Source: Lepturacanthus savala
Taxonomy: Eukaryota > Chordata > Actinopteri > Scombriformes > Trichiuridae
Assembly: GCA_030544235.1 (NCBI GenBank)
Contig: CM060470.1
Location: 22,012,356-22,076,355 of the forward strand
Direction of reading: 5' to 3'
DNA: 64,000 nucleotides
The notes beneath the pieces were generated by a model. That model made no database searches. It was given only the letters and a program-made list of their open reading frames with translations, and had not been told where the DNA came from. Positions 50,137 to 63,014 of this stretch are shown in pieces (the first letter of the stretch is position 1; each line of letters starts with the position of its first letter). The translations under genes were made by a program, and so were the position numbers.

Positions 50137-50168
<32 letters not shown>
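50137..50168 (+). repeat. (GT)n microsatellite
   Basis: About 32 bp of GT repeats. Confidence 0.93.
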
Positions 50169-50171
<3 letters not shown>

Positions 50172-50279
50172 GAGGGATAGCGGGTGACTGACAGACTATC
50201 CAAGCACCAGAGACTCTAGCTCTGCTCCACTGTCTGCTTGTTCCTCTTCCTCCGCCCACCCTCTGCCTTCATCTGTGGC

Positions 50280-50790
50280 TTTGTAAGCCTCCATAATGTG
50301 GGAGCATTAAAATGACAATGGAAATTATGGCTAATCTTTGTTAAGACACACTCATTACTGCCACGTTTTAGACTGAGAGTCCAACGTGGAGTTGTTCTGC
50401 CATTTGTTTTTCTCTCCGTCTGGAGAGACAGCCTGACACAATTGGAGTGATGTGTTTTATTCTCACTTTTTTTTTTCTTTTTTTGTTTTTCTATTCCCGT
50501 TCAGAGTTAATAATGGTGGCGAACATATGAAAGGATGATAATAGGCTGACAACTTGGGCATGAAAGACTTGCTCCACCTTCAAACGAGCCTTTCATGCGG
50601 TTCTTGCATGTGGGTGTGTGTTAAAGGGCTGATTTCTCTCGACTCTCTCCCTCTCTGTCTCCTTTTCCTCTTTTAGTAATCCGCTTCTAAAATATTCATA
50701 GCTAATCTGCATTTACAATGTAATTACAGACTGGCTTTGAGTGATATCGGATATGGCTGACGGAACACAAAATCTTGATTTGGTGTTTTG
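50280..50790. promoter_or_regulatory. Candidate intronic regulatory block
   Basis: Two complex patches (about 50285-50460 and 50680-50815) with homeodomain-type words such as AATTATGGCTAATC and CAATGTAATTACAGAC, separated by a T-rich tract. No repeat similarity recognised. Inferred from texture only. Confidence 0.22.
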
Positions 50791-53700
50791 TGCGCCTGAA
50801 CAATTATGAAATGGTCTTAGGATATATGTGGGGTTAGATTTTTACTTTTTCATTTTTTTTTTTTTAAATAAAACAAACAAAACATTTAACTCCTGCAGTA
50901 TGCATGTTTTAAGAGATCACAATAAAAAATCAACACTTTTTCAGTGTGTTAGATATAATCATTTATGCATGGTCATTCATACGATCGTTCCTATGGAAGG
51001 AGTTCACTTGTTCTGTGTCTGAGAATCATTATCATGGCTCCAGCAGAATGAATGAATGCCTTTTATGTGTTTTGCCCCCCGACCAGTCAAACCTTGTTCC
51101 TCACTTTCGGCCTGTGTTTCATGGTAATGAAGCGGTGTGCCCTGTATGCTATTCTTGCAGGTCGATTTTTCACTTGTGTTAGAGGGGCGAGGGGGGGTGG
51201 GGGTTGGTGGCGGTGGCGATGGGGGGCAGTTGGCGTCCTTTTAAATGAGGCACTTGGCGTTTGTGACCTGTAATAAATGAGTTTGCAGTCAGTCATAGCA
51301 GCCGTAAGGAGACATCTGGGAGCAGGAGAGAGAGAAGGGGAGAGGGAGATATTCCGACTTTATATGCAAGCGGTTATGCGACGATGAAGCATGGCTGCTG
51401 CACCAAACACGCCTCCACTTAAACTAAAAGTGATAATACTAATCCTATTGTAAGATTTTTGCTGGTTATTAAAAAAAGAAAAATAAAATAAGTTGTAAAT
51501 GAAAGATAAACCATGCAGAACCTTACTCTAATACCGCTAGATCAACATTTTTATATAATAGTATTTTAGTACAATAGGTGAAAAATGCTCTGCTTTGCAC
51601 ACATTTGGTCAATATGATTATAAAGCACTAAGGGTCAAGTCAGTTACTTTAAAACACAGATTATTTATATATTTCAAATTAGACAGTGACAGTTATATTC
51701 ATTTTATCCTAAAACAAACATGGAGAGCGAAAAAAAAAGCCTCCAATGAATAATAGTAAAATAAAACACTGAGTGAAGAAATTACTGTAAAGCTTTAACT
51801 CGGGTAATCATGATCAAACATTTACTCTTCATCTATCAACTTCAATCTTGAGGGCTACATTACTCAAAGTATTTGTCAAATTGTGTGGAGAACTGACATA
51901 CTGTATAATGTACGGCTGTACAAACTGAATTATAATAATAAATATAAACTGAGTCTTACTGCCTTGTAGCTTATTGCACTGTAAACATCTTTGCAGCTGT
52001 GTCTTATGCTTTGTGATGTGCTGCTGCGTTTCACTCCAGTTGTCGGAGCAGTTTTCTCTCAGTGGGAGGATGTCGAGTCCATTGAGCCTTTCCTGACTCA
52101 TCACAGAGTTCATATAGTTTTTAATGAGTTAAATTTTGCTGAATGGGTGATCACCTCCAGCCACTGTCACCAGTAATGTGAAGAAGAGCTGAGCTGCAAT
52201 CTGTGTATTTATATTTATGGGAGTAGTTCAAATAGTCTCAGATCCTTCTAAAAAAATCTATTCTTTAATTTTTTTTTCTTTTTTTTTGGATGCGGTGCAC
52301 TTGACACAGTGAACTGTCAGATCCTTTGAGAATTTTCTTATCAATTTTATGACAAGCTCCCTTAAATCCTATGTCTGAAGGAAAACTCCACTTTACTTAG
52401 GTTGCTTTTCTAATTCATTGTTTTTTTTTTTTTCTTTTTCTTTTTTTTATTCCCAGCATCGGTCTAGTTTGGCCTCGGTCTATTTTTTGGGGCACCTACA
52501 CTCAAACCTCTGGCTGCAGCCATGACATCGGGCATATTGTTGTCTCAGGAGTCGCATGTAGCTTCCATTTCATCCTATAGCGCCTTCATGTATAAAACAT
52601 CTACATTAATGGGAAAAAAAGCCATGGACCAAAGGATGATTTGTCATTGATGCACAGCAGCACTTTGACCCAGAATGTGAGAAGCGAAACAGCTGAAAAT
52701 ATGTTTTCAGTCTTTTTTTTTTTTTTTTTCCTGATCGGCTCTCGCCGGTCCGGCTGCAGGTGGAGAGACCGTCAAGGGCATCAAGCAAGCTGTGCAAAAT
52801 GTGTCGCAACCTGATGCTCCGCCTCTCTGCGCACGCTCCAACATGTATCTGACAGACGGTGTAGACACTGAGTGTTGCACTGAATACTGTGCATAAGCGA
52901 CTTATTAAAAAGCATAAAAAACACACATAGACAACATTTCACAGCATGGGACTGTGCTGTATGAACAACAACCAGTCTGTTCAGTGTGTGAGAAAGTTGC
53001 TTTGTTGTGAATTTGCTCCTGCACCATTTTTTTGCTTCTGTCTTCTTGACGGTTTGAGAAGCCGCTCGCGTTTCCCCACCCTTCATCTTGTTAGTAAATA
53101 TCTTATTCTGTTCCTCGTAGGATATTCCACCATAACATAGAGTAAAGATTCCTTCCTCCTCTCCTTGAGAATTCTAATATATATCTTTTTTTTTTTTTTT
53201 TTTTTGAGGAAATGACCGTTGTTTGACTCGCCCAATTTGGTGGAGTCACCTCTAAAAGCATTGTTTCTTCAGGCCAAACAAAGCAACGCCATCTCTAATG
53301 AAGCACTGTTTTTGTCTGTTTCTAAGTGTGTGAGTTCCTGCTGCTGCTGGTTTATTCCAGATGCCTTTTAAAACATGGAATTCTGAAGATTTTTTTTCCA
53401 TTAGCAGACCTGATGTGCGGGGGTCCTCTCCTGCTCTGGAAACGGCCTGTACGCTTCATCTCTGAAACTTTCATTCCTCCCTTGAATTAAGACCTGCTGC
53501 ATGACTTTCAAACTCCAATGGAATGTGAGATGGCGTCTTTTTTTTATTTTACTGTAACTGTAAGCCAGCCAGTCTCATTCACGTTTTTCTCGCCCATATA
53601 TAGATTGAGAGGGCAGCAGATAATTTGGAAAAGCCTTATTGTCGATGTCTTTGGGGCCATTATAGCCTCAGCAGAGGAGACTCTTCTTCCCAAGCTGATC

Positions 53701-54134
53701 CGCAGAGTGATTTCCTCCCTGTCAGCATCCCTAATATTTTCTGGCCACAGTCCAGGGTCAGTGGAGGAGCCTTCTTGTTTATTTTACTGTGCTGCCTCAT
53801 CCTGTGCATCTATCTCAGACTCAGAATTTAAGTGCAGAAGGAGCTGGGGAAGTGGACTTGCTCTGCTTGGGGATACTCGTCTCTCTCTCTGTGGACGTGC
53901 TCTGCGTTAGGATCAGTTTCTGTTAGTGATATCAGAGGATTCAGACTTTTTTTTCCTTATTGAGTTTAGGCTCAACAATTCATTAATTTTGAACGCTAGA
54001 AAAACTGTGTATAAAATATAAGGATATCATCAGAAAAAGACCTTGGTAGGACTTAGTCACCTATAAGAATGTTACTCAAGTAGAAAACTTAAAGTATCCA
54101 TATTTACTGTATACAAGTATCAAAAGTAAATGTC

Positions 54135-54497
54135 AGTCAGTCATTTTCTATACCTGCTTATTCCTCATTAGGGTCGCAGGGGTCTGCTGGAGCCTATCCC
54201 AGCGTGTTACGGCGAGAGGCAGGGATACACCCCAGATGGTCGCCAGCCAATCGTGGGGCACACACACCATTCACTCACACACTCACACCTATGGGCAATT
54301 TAGAGTTGCCAATTAACCTGAGCATGTTTTTGGACTGTGGGAGGAAGCCGGAGTACCCGGTGAAAACCCACGCAGACACGGGGAGAACATGCAAACTCCA
54401 CACAGAAAGGTCCCAGACCCAGGACCAAGGAGGTCTTGAACCTGCGACCTTCTTGCTGTGAGGCAACAGCGCTAACCCCTGCGCCACCATGTCGCCC
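54135..54497 (-). mobile_element. tRNA-derived SINE copy C, full length with target-site duplication
   Basis: Flanked by a perfect 14-bp direct repeat CAAAAGTAAATGTC (54121-54134 and 54498-54511), the hallmark of target-primed retrotransposition. On the minus strand it starts GGGCGACATGGTGGCGCAGG, with A-box TGGCGCAGGGG and B-box-like GGTTCAAGACC, and ends in a GACTGACTGAC-type tail. This copy defines the family for the partial copies at 7866 and 25201. Confidence 0.9.
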
Positions 54498-55488
54498 CAA
54501 AAGTAAATGTCTGATTTTAAATTTACAAAGTATTGAAAGCAAGGATTATGCAGTTTATAGGCAGTGTTTGTGTATCACTGGAGCCTCCGAGTTTCCACAT
54601 CACATTAGTGTAAATATCTAAAAAATAAAATATTGTAAATATTGGACCAGTATTGGCGTTCAAGCTGTGATGTCACAAGTCATGCTGCACAATCATCCCA
54701 CTGCATGCTGAAACTCAAACTCTCCATCGTAGCAGAATCAGCATGTACACTGCTTCAAAAATGGAGTCTGCGTTACACACAAGTTCACAACTTTAGAATT
54801 TTGACCAAATTTTTATTTCTTATACTGCTTTTACTAATTGACGAAGCTGCATTTCTTTTTATTCAGGGAATGTAGTGGAGTAAAAAATGAAAGTTGAAAC
54901 ACAAAAACAAATATAGAGGCTCCTAAAAATACTATTGTCCTAAAAGTACTGTATTATTTGTATTTATGTTATCCCACTGACTTTTCTCTTTTTGAGACCC
55001 TGTGTTTTACCAGCTACTGTTTTCACAGTCACAGCAGGGTGGTGCTGGCATCTTATGACAGGTTGAAGCATGCTTTAATAAGTGTAAAGTGTCTTCCCTA
55101 TCACCAATATCCCAAGTTCAACAGCTCCAATCATTTCCAGTCATGTCTCCAAACAAATTGGTATCGGGTCCTTTTACATCTGTAGTTTCAGTAAATTCCT
55201 TGTGCATTCGAAACATTTGCAGTGATCGCAAAGTTTGAACCCCTATGTCATTTGTGACAGGTTTTGTAAATATCTCCCACAGTCAGACATTAGAGATGAT
55301 CAACAGCTCACACTATGATCATTTACACATTCTTATCATCCATCAATAACTCCACAACTGATGCTTCTTTTGCTCCATTATCTGTTATTTGCTCAGTAGA
55401 CCTGGTAGACTTTTTACCAGGGTTAATGTCACAGCAGATAGTCATGAACTGTACATTTTGATAAACTTTTATCCAACATGTGCAAATG

Positions 55489-55702
55489 AAAGCCAGAGCA
55501 GTCGTCCATTGGTCAGAGGATCAGTGGTTTGATTCTGGGCTCCTCCTGTCTGCTTAGTTGATTTGTCCTTGGTGTGTGAATGTGTGATCCGCCAGCTCCC
55601 AGCAATATCATCATACTGGGTGTGAATGGGCGAGAGAACGCTCTCAGCGTAAAGCACTTTGAGTGGCTGAAAAGACGAGAAAAGTGCTCTACAAAAAAAT
55701 TT
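55489..55702 (+). mobile_element. Degraded tRNA-derived SINE of a third family
   Basis: Contains a B-box-like GGTTTGATTCTGGGCTCCTCC and ends with GTGAATGGGCGAGAGAACGC, AAAGCACTTTGAGTGGCTGA and AAAAGTGCTCTACAAA, the characteristic 3' end of a common fish SINE as I recall it. The 5' head is eroded. Confidence 0.6.
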
Positions 55703-56178
55703 AGACTTTCCTTCCTATTGAAAGAAAATGCTCAGTGCTCCTTCCAGCCCTCTACTACAGTGGCTTTTGCTGGTGTAAAGCAGCAGTCACCTTGCAGCGG
55801 AGCAGAAATAGTGCAGCTCTCTTTTCCTGGATGTGAAGGTACATAAAGCACAGGATGAGGGGAGCAGGAAAGGCAATTGACCTTGGCTGCTTTTGGGGGC
55901 TGCTATATAGCCATCCGGATGGATGCTATGGTTCTGCAGCTTGGCAGAGAGAGAGCGGAAAGAAAGGGACAATGCTGAGTATGACAGTTATTATTCAGTG
56001 TGCCTGGAAAAGCTTTTTTTAGATTTATGCATAACTATTATATATGAACCATGGTACAAAACGTACTTCCGAGAACCATCCTCTGTTTGGTAACATCTTT
56101 ACCAAAACTGTCAGTAATGGACCTAACATATTCTAGCAATAATGATGGTTATAGATGTGCTGATATTTAAGTAAATTA

Positions 56179-56765
56179 AGGGTGATTTCACACAAACAGC
56201 AGTTGGTGCACACTTTGTTTTGGTTTGTTTTCGTTGGTGTAAAAGCATCAGTCACACACGGGTGTGCACTAAATCAAGTGGACCGAGACCTCCAAAAAGT
56301 GGTGGCCTAGGTCCAATTGACTCCTTGCCAAATGACAAACTTTTGGTGCGGTCCCTCTGAAAATGTGAACCAAATGAGGGGATGCTAATTATTTCATAGC
56401 TACCTTGTTAGTTTTTGAAACAATCTGCATCCCATATGACCTTATTTGTGAAAATGGTCTCCTCTGCCCAAAATGACGCATTATGAGTCTCGACAACATT
56501 CTCCAGACGCAGCTGGGACTCATTTTGGGATTGATATTTTGCCAAAAATGGCCAATAGTAGTAGTAACAATGTGCAAACTTGTGGTAATGTGTCTAAATT
56601 GGCACTAATTTATACAGGAAGAAGAACATGAAACGTGGATCGGACCAATTTTTGTTAATTTGTACATGTGAAAGTGGACAATGCTGGAGTATATATATGC
56701 TAATTAGTACCAATCTTATTGCCTGGTGTGGATCAAATAATCAAACTAGTGGTGTGGAAGCAGCA
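56179..56765. mobile_element. Probable degraded hAT-type MITE
   Basis: The left end GGGTGATTTCACAC and the interior words CTAAATCAAGTGGACCGAGACC and GGTGCGGTCCC resemble the abundant fish element with AGGTGTGAAAACACCC ends. The right end, near GTGGTGTGG, is decayed. Confidence 0.35.
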
Positions 56766-58469
56766 GTTTTTTAACAGTTCATACCAATGTGTGTGTTTTT
56801 GTGATGGGGAGTGTGTATATCAAATTTGAGAGGTGTAAGTAGGAGTAGGAGTAAGGAGGACTAAGTACAATCCAGGTCCAAAGTCAACCCTTCCATTTGG
56901 CCCTGCTGTGCTAGACTGTTTACCTGAGACAGGGGTGCTTTATCTCAGCCCGTCACTAGTGCATGTGTAAACACACAGGGGGGCCGCGCTGCGTATCGTG
57001 CTGGTTTCAGCCTCCTGCTGCTATTCCAAAACCCCTCTCCCACAGAGAGACATTATCCCCCCGATGGCAAGGTGAATGGGTGCTGATGTAAGATTATTTG
57101 CAGTCAGAGTGTGAGGAGGAGTAAAAAAAAAAAAAGAAAAAATGGGGAAGTGGGGGTTTGAAGGAGAGAGATTCTCCTACTTTTGACCTGGAGCAGGGCG
57201 GCCGGGGCAGCTGGCGCATGGGAGGAGAGGTGTCTTTTAACGGGGAGGAGACACGGGTGAGCGTCTCAGGGGGGTCTTGGTTAAAGTGGTCGCTATCACA
57301 GGAGGTGGACGGACAATTAATCAGTGGCAGCCCAGAGGGGGAACTGCGGCTTTGACAGGGACACTTCATTCTGCACAGGACAAACACACACATGCACACA
57401 CTCGTGCCTGACAGGTTCACCCGCAGCTTCTTCTCACCACTCTCATTTAGCCCCTTTTCTCATGGCTTGTCTTGTTTCCTCACTTGTCCTTCTTTCTCCT
57501 CATCTCTCTATTTCTCCTCTCCTTTTCATGTCAACTTCCTCTTTGACTTTTCTTTTTTTTGCGGTAGCTTCATGCTCCTTTTTCTTTTTTTTTCACCTCT
57601 TTTTTTTCCCCTTCTCTCCTCAAACATGTGATCCTCTTGATTAGAATAAGTCGAGTTCACCCCCGACCACCCCTCCTCTCTTTTCCCCGTGCTCATCCCC
57701 CGGTTCCTGCTTTTCCACCCACTCCCTCTCCCCATGGCTGGCACAGAGTGATTGATGGATTCAGGTTTGACATGGCCCGGTTCACCCGAGGGCGTTAGCA
57801 AGGACACTGGCGAGATTCAGCCAGATGCTCGGGAGAGGCAGAAACAGGAAAGACAAAGACAAGGGAAGGGATGAGGGTGAACTAGACACTGTTGTTGCCC
57901 ACCATTGCTTTGCCAGGGTTGCTGGGGTGAGTAAGCTTTTTCTCAAACAGTGCACCTGTTTGCAGTTTTCCATTGCATCACCCCGTGGCTCCTCTATGGC
58001 TTTTAATGATGCGACTGTAGCTGAATATGTGCATAAAGGCAGCGACTTTCAATAATGAACCTTATTGCTCGTTATCGCCAGATATTGGTGCATTTTTGTA
58101 TTTATTTAGGGGGTTTTAAACACGTTTTTGCAGATTGTAACATGTTCACAGAGCAAACCTCACAAGAGGGATTATGATATGTAAATTTAAAGCAAAATAT
58201 TCATGATAATAGCAGCATGTGCACTATGTGGCACACAAACAAGAGTCTCATTCCAAATATTAAAAAAAACAAAAAAAAAAAAACTGATAAATGAGTATAC
58301 TATTCATTTCTTGGAACTGAAACACGAGTGCTGTGCCAGTATACCAATCTGTTGACAATCCACAAACGAGCTGACAAAAGCTGTTGTTGTTGTTGTTGAG
58401 TGCGCGGATAATAAAGACATAAATAATATTATAGTAAATGCAGCAGGTCCAGTGTTTATTTGTCCCCGG

Positions 58470-58760
58470 GTTTTTTAGTGGAGGCTGTGTGCTGCGTTTC
58501 CCCTCCAGGGGGATCCCGGTCCTCCCAGTAAGCAAACACCCACTTGACAAAGAGCCAGGCGAAAGGGAACAAGGCCGCAGTGTCTCCCCGCGCCAAGTGC
58601 TTTGTCCTGGAGGAGGCTCCTACCGCGGCTCCCGGCGCCCCGGCCCCACGTGACGTGCCTGAAGATGAGGGGAGCGCTTGTCTCATGAACATTGTCCAAC
58701 ACAGGGATGGACCCCTCATCATTCAGCAAGTCGGACCTGGGCAAATTACATCTGAATATG
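58470..58760. promoter_or_regulatory. GC-rich island in erbb4 intron 1 with overlapping E-box and CRE motifs
   Basis: Sharp rise in GC with many CpGs in an AT-rich setting. It contains CCCCACGTGACGTGCC (about 58644-58659), an E-box CACGTG overlapping TGACGTG. Open frames exist on both strands but none resembles a known protein. Could be an alternative promoter or enhancer. Confidence 0.3.
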
Positions 58761-59630
58761 GCTTCAAATGTTTACCCTTCTTGGGATGCGCCAGATTATA
58801 ATGGAAAAAAAACAAACAACTGCTAAACTGATACCCCCTTGTTCTTGCTTATTTAATGCTAGTGAACATTAAAGCTGTAAGCTACGACTATAATCGTAGC
58901 AATCATATGTCATCCTCATAACGTCACACTACTGATACAATATCAGGCGCCTGTCTTTCTAACTACTTGCTGCAGACATGCTGCGACAACAGACTAATGC
59001 ACAGAAAATGATGTTTAATGCAGGAAAATCAATAAATCAGGCTGCATTGATCTGATTTTTTTTTTTTTTTTTTACAGTAGTTCAGTGGTTTTTACAGTAC
59101 CTGCTGTTCACAGTTGCTTTGTGCATTTATGGAAAGTTTCTTCAGTTGATTAAATCCCTGCAGCATCTGGAGGCAGCAGGTCTGATGTGTTGATAAATCC
59201 GCAGCCTCTGCTCTATTATTAGGGTCCTATCCACCAGAAGAGTCAATTAAGTGTTGAGCTCTGATTAAAATAATTTGGGGCGGAACTAGACAAACGGCAG
59301 GTTAGTTTTTTTTTTTTTTTTCTACACATACAAGATTGGATGGGTATAACTTCATATTTTTTTTTTAATGGAAGAGCATTTGGGTTAACACTGCTTAGCC
59401 CCTTTTCCAGCTTTCTTTTTTAACAAAAGCAGAGTCTCAGGTTTTATCCTTGTGATGCAAATACTGTTGTATAACATAAATTATCAAACTGAGCATGTAC
59501 AAAGTGAGAAGAGGCGCTTTTAAATGTGAGTCTGCCTACCACACATTTGATAATATAAGTTTTGATTGTTGAGTCATTTTAAAAGTTCCCCATATTGTTC
59601 ATTGATAAACAGTGTAAAAACTATGACAGC

Positions 59631-59636
<6 letters not shown>

Positions 59637-59666
<30 letters not shown>
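59637..59666 (+). repeat. Poly-A tract (30 nt)
   Basis: Uninterrupted run of 30 A. No SINE body is recognisable directly upstream, so its origin is unclear. Confidence 0.95.
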
Positions 59667-59670
<4 letters not shown>

Positions 59671-60586
59671 GGTTGTGACAATGTCCACGCTAGTGTTTTC
59701 ATGTTCTGTTTTTCCCTTAAAGATCTGTCTGGTGAAGAGAAATAGCCAAACCTTGTTTTTATCATCTTCTTACGAGTTCTACATTGTTGACATCTGGCAC
59801 ATGAACAGTCTGTTGACTGCTGAGTCTCAGCTGGATAACTTAATTAGCAATTAATTCAAGAAATAAATTATTAAAAAAACCTTTGAAGCCATTTTATACA
59901 ATTGTATCTCTCGAACGCTTAGTTCTTTTCATCTCATATGGTAAACTGTCACATCCCATCGCAAAATGAGATGAACGGTCATCTAATAACATTTGAAGGA
60001 ATTTTAAAAAGAAAACCTGAACTGCTGTAAAAGTACAAAGAAGTTTTAGAATGCACATAATTAGACGCTTGGCTATTCCGATGTCTCTAGTGTCACAGAC
60101 GGTTGCTGAGTTCTGAGGACTTTGAAGTGTATAGAAGCTGCAGATTAATTAACATATGTGTCCTGCTGCTCAATGTTTTGCTGGTTTAACTACATTAATC
60201 TTTACATTTTTATGCTGATTTAAATACATCTATGGGCTACTGAGTATCTGGCTATGTATTCATACTTTAACCATTATTATTCGTTCTGTGCATTTGTAGA
60301 GAGAAATTAGTTTGCTTTTGTTGTTGAATGACTGAATTGCCATTGAACTGGCATGTTCACATCTTCCCAATGCCAGCAATTCTCCTTGCACTGGTTCATA
60401 TATTCTTCTAATCACACCAGTGCACCCTCAATGCTGCACTTGGCACCAACACAAGCAAAACAAAATTCAGGAAACATTTGGAGTATGCGTTAGAACGTTG
60501 GTTGTTACAATCAGTAACTGGAGTCTCTGTTGCTACCAAAGTAACCTGTTGGCTGTCGCATCCAAGTAACAATCAGTAAGCCAAGC

Positions 60587-61433
60587 ACAGATGCCGGTCA
60601 TGTAATTAGAATGAAAAAGTTTGTCAGTAATTCCATTCAAAAAAAGTGGAACTTGTATATTGTCTTCATTCTATAAACACAGGCGGATAGGTTTCAAAAC
60701 TTTATTTTTATGATTATAACGGACAACAAACAAAAATCCTAAATTCAGAACTAAAAAAAATGAATATTAAGAAAAAATATTTTTAATTATGAATATGAAA
60801 AGTATGTACAGCACTCAATACTTATTTGGGGCTCCTCTTGCATGAATTACTGCAGCAATGCAACACAGTGTGGAATCTATCAGTCTTTGGGACTGCTCAG
60901 GTGTTACAAGAGCCCCACATTTTTGAATGGGTTGTGTTTCACAATCCTCTCCATGGATTGCTTGAACCCTTTTTCCTACCACATCTTTTTCTTCTCTTCC
61001 CCTCTCTATTAATGTGCTTGGACACAGAGCTCTGTGAACAGCCAGCTTCTTTAGCAATGACCTTTTATGTCATGTCCTTGTGCAAGACATCAATGGTCGC
61101 CTTTTGGATGTCAGGTCAGCAGTCTTGCCCATGATTGTGTAGCCTACAGAACAATACTGAGAGACCATTTAAAGGCCTTGGCAGGTATTTTGAGTTAATT
61201 ACCTGATTCGAGTGTGGCATCAGGTGTCTTCAATATTGAACCTTTCGATAATATTCAAATTTTCTGAGATACCCAATTTAGCGTTTTTCATTTGTTGTCA
61301 GTTATAATCATCAATATTAAAAGAAACACTTGAAATATGTCAGTCTGTGTGAAATGAGTTTCCCTTTTGGAATGGAATTGCTGAAATAATTCTATGATTT
61401 TCATGATACTCCAATTATATGACCGGCATCTGT
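60587..61433 (-). mobile_element. Internally deleted Tc1-like element with transposase remnant
   Basis: Ends ACAGATGCCGGTCAT and ATGACCGGCATCTGT are inverted repeats. Inside, the minus-strand remnant at 60815-61057 reads ALVTPEQSQRLIDST and CIAAVIHARGAPNKY, the C-terminus of a Tc1 transposase, joined to sequence from near the N-terminal part of the gene. The catalytic domain is deleted, so it cannot move by itself. It is a different lineage from 27379-28981. Confidence 0.8.
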
Positions 61434-61780
61434 AATTCACAGAAAGCTTCTGCATAATATTTCCATAGTCCATTTTTGGAAGCTTAATTTCTCAGTGCTT
61501 CTTGTGAGTAAATAATATAGATACTGTTTTATTACAGACACATTTGAGAGAGTAATTGTCTTTAATTTAATTTATATTTTTTATTATTTGTTATTTATAT
61601 ATTTGTTATTTATTATTTGGCATTTATTTGTCATAGAAAAAGCATAACTGATGTGATAATGGCTCATACTGTAAGATATATAAACTGTTTTCTCTACAGT
61701 CGGGTAAAAACAAATCTTTAATAATATAATTTTATAATTGGAAGTAAATAAATGCTGTACAGGTATTCATAATAGCTTTT

Positions 61781-61784
<4 letters not shown>

Positions 61785-61814
<30 letters not shown>
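61785..61814 (+). repeat. (TA)n microsatellite
   Basis: About 30 bp of TA repeats. Confidence 0.93.
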
Positions 61815-61816
<2 letters not shown>

Positions 61817-62779
61817 CGTACAATGCAAATAAAAAGCAGGTAAAAAAAATATAAAATAAAGAGCTGATTCATGTGTCACCACTAAAGCATTTTGAAACAT
61901 TTAAGCTTCTTATAGGCTCAATGTGAGAGCTGTGAAAATCATAAATTGTTTATAGGTTCACAATAAAGTATTAACCTTAATAAGACATTGTTCTCACTTA
62001 AAATCCAGTCAATCACAATTAACTCTTAATACATGCACAATAAAGCATATTTTAAAATAATTTAAGCAACAAAAAATACTTAAGGTATAATAATGACCTA
62101 ATGGGTAAGTTAGATAAACAATTTATTTACAAGCATCTTATATGAACTCATAAGGGCCTTATTATATATTAACTAATGCCTAATACAGAACTTGTCATAT
62201 TTCATAAATGTCAATCACCTGTCTAAGACCTGTGTTTGTCTATCTGAGCAGAAAACAACAACAACCATCTTCTGCTCTGCCTATATCACACTTCAGACTT
62301 TTGCTCCCTGTCTGACTTGGCAGCAACATGGAGTCAATAGGATGAATAAAACATACCTGAATCAGAACCCTCCACCCTGGGAAATGTCAAGCTGTCAGTA
62401 AAGCTTAATGGGAAAACATAGATCCGATCCCAGAGGTCAGAGAGTTTATCATGGCGCATCTATAGAAACGCAGCTCGCCCATTCGGTTGCTTTGTAGCGA
62501 CGACAACTACTCTGGCTTACGTGGATCCCGGTCAGTGCACACATGTTTTCACCAACCATATCCATGCTTTTAATGAATGATTTATGAATAATTTAAGTTA
62601 TTCTTAGTGCATGTTCAGATATATTGCAGCTGCTGTCGGTGAAAACATAAAAAGCATATGGTGTGTGCATTTCATTAAGCTGGACTGGACCTGTCAGTGG
62701 GACAAAAAAAACTACCATTTAACATGCATTATTACACATTTTACACCACACTTGGTTCTGCCTGTGGTGGTGGTAGCTA

Positions 62780-62965
62780 ACCCTACAGCTAATTATCGTT
62801 AAATTAGGGATGAGGTCTAGGTTTAATTGGGCCTAGCCACGAGGAGGGTTGGAGCTCAGCGCTAACTCCAGCAAGTTCAGCTGCCAAACCTCATCAGCCT
62901 AATGGAGACTCAAACACTGAAGGCCTTTGGGGGCCCGACAGGCGAGCTCGACTCTGCCTCATGCC
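62780..62965. promoter_or_regulatory. Candidate intronic regulatory block
   Basis: Complex non-repetitive sequence with GTTTAATTGGGCCTAGCCAC and AAACCTCATCAGCCTAATGG, immediately left of a CA microsatellite. Conserved appearance is inferred only. Confidence 0.2.
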
Positions 62966-62978
62966 AATGAAAAAACGC

Positions 62979-63011
<33 letters not shown>
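62979..63011 (+). repeat. (CA)n microsatellite
   Basis: About 33 bp of CA repeats. Confidence 0.95.

Positions 63012-63014
<3 letters not shown>

Noticed and set aside
57094..57640. Open frames with low-complexity Ser/Phe composition near 57.1-57.6 kb
   Set aside because: They reflect a pyrimidine-rich stretch; no domain, no start context and no splice support.
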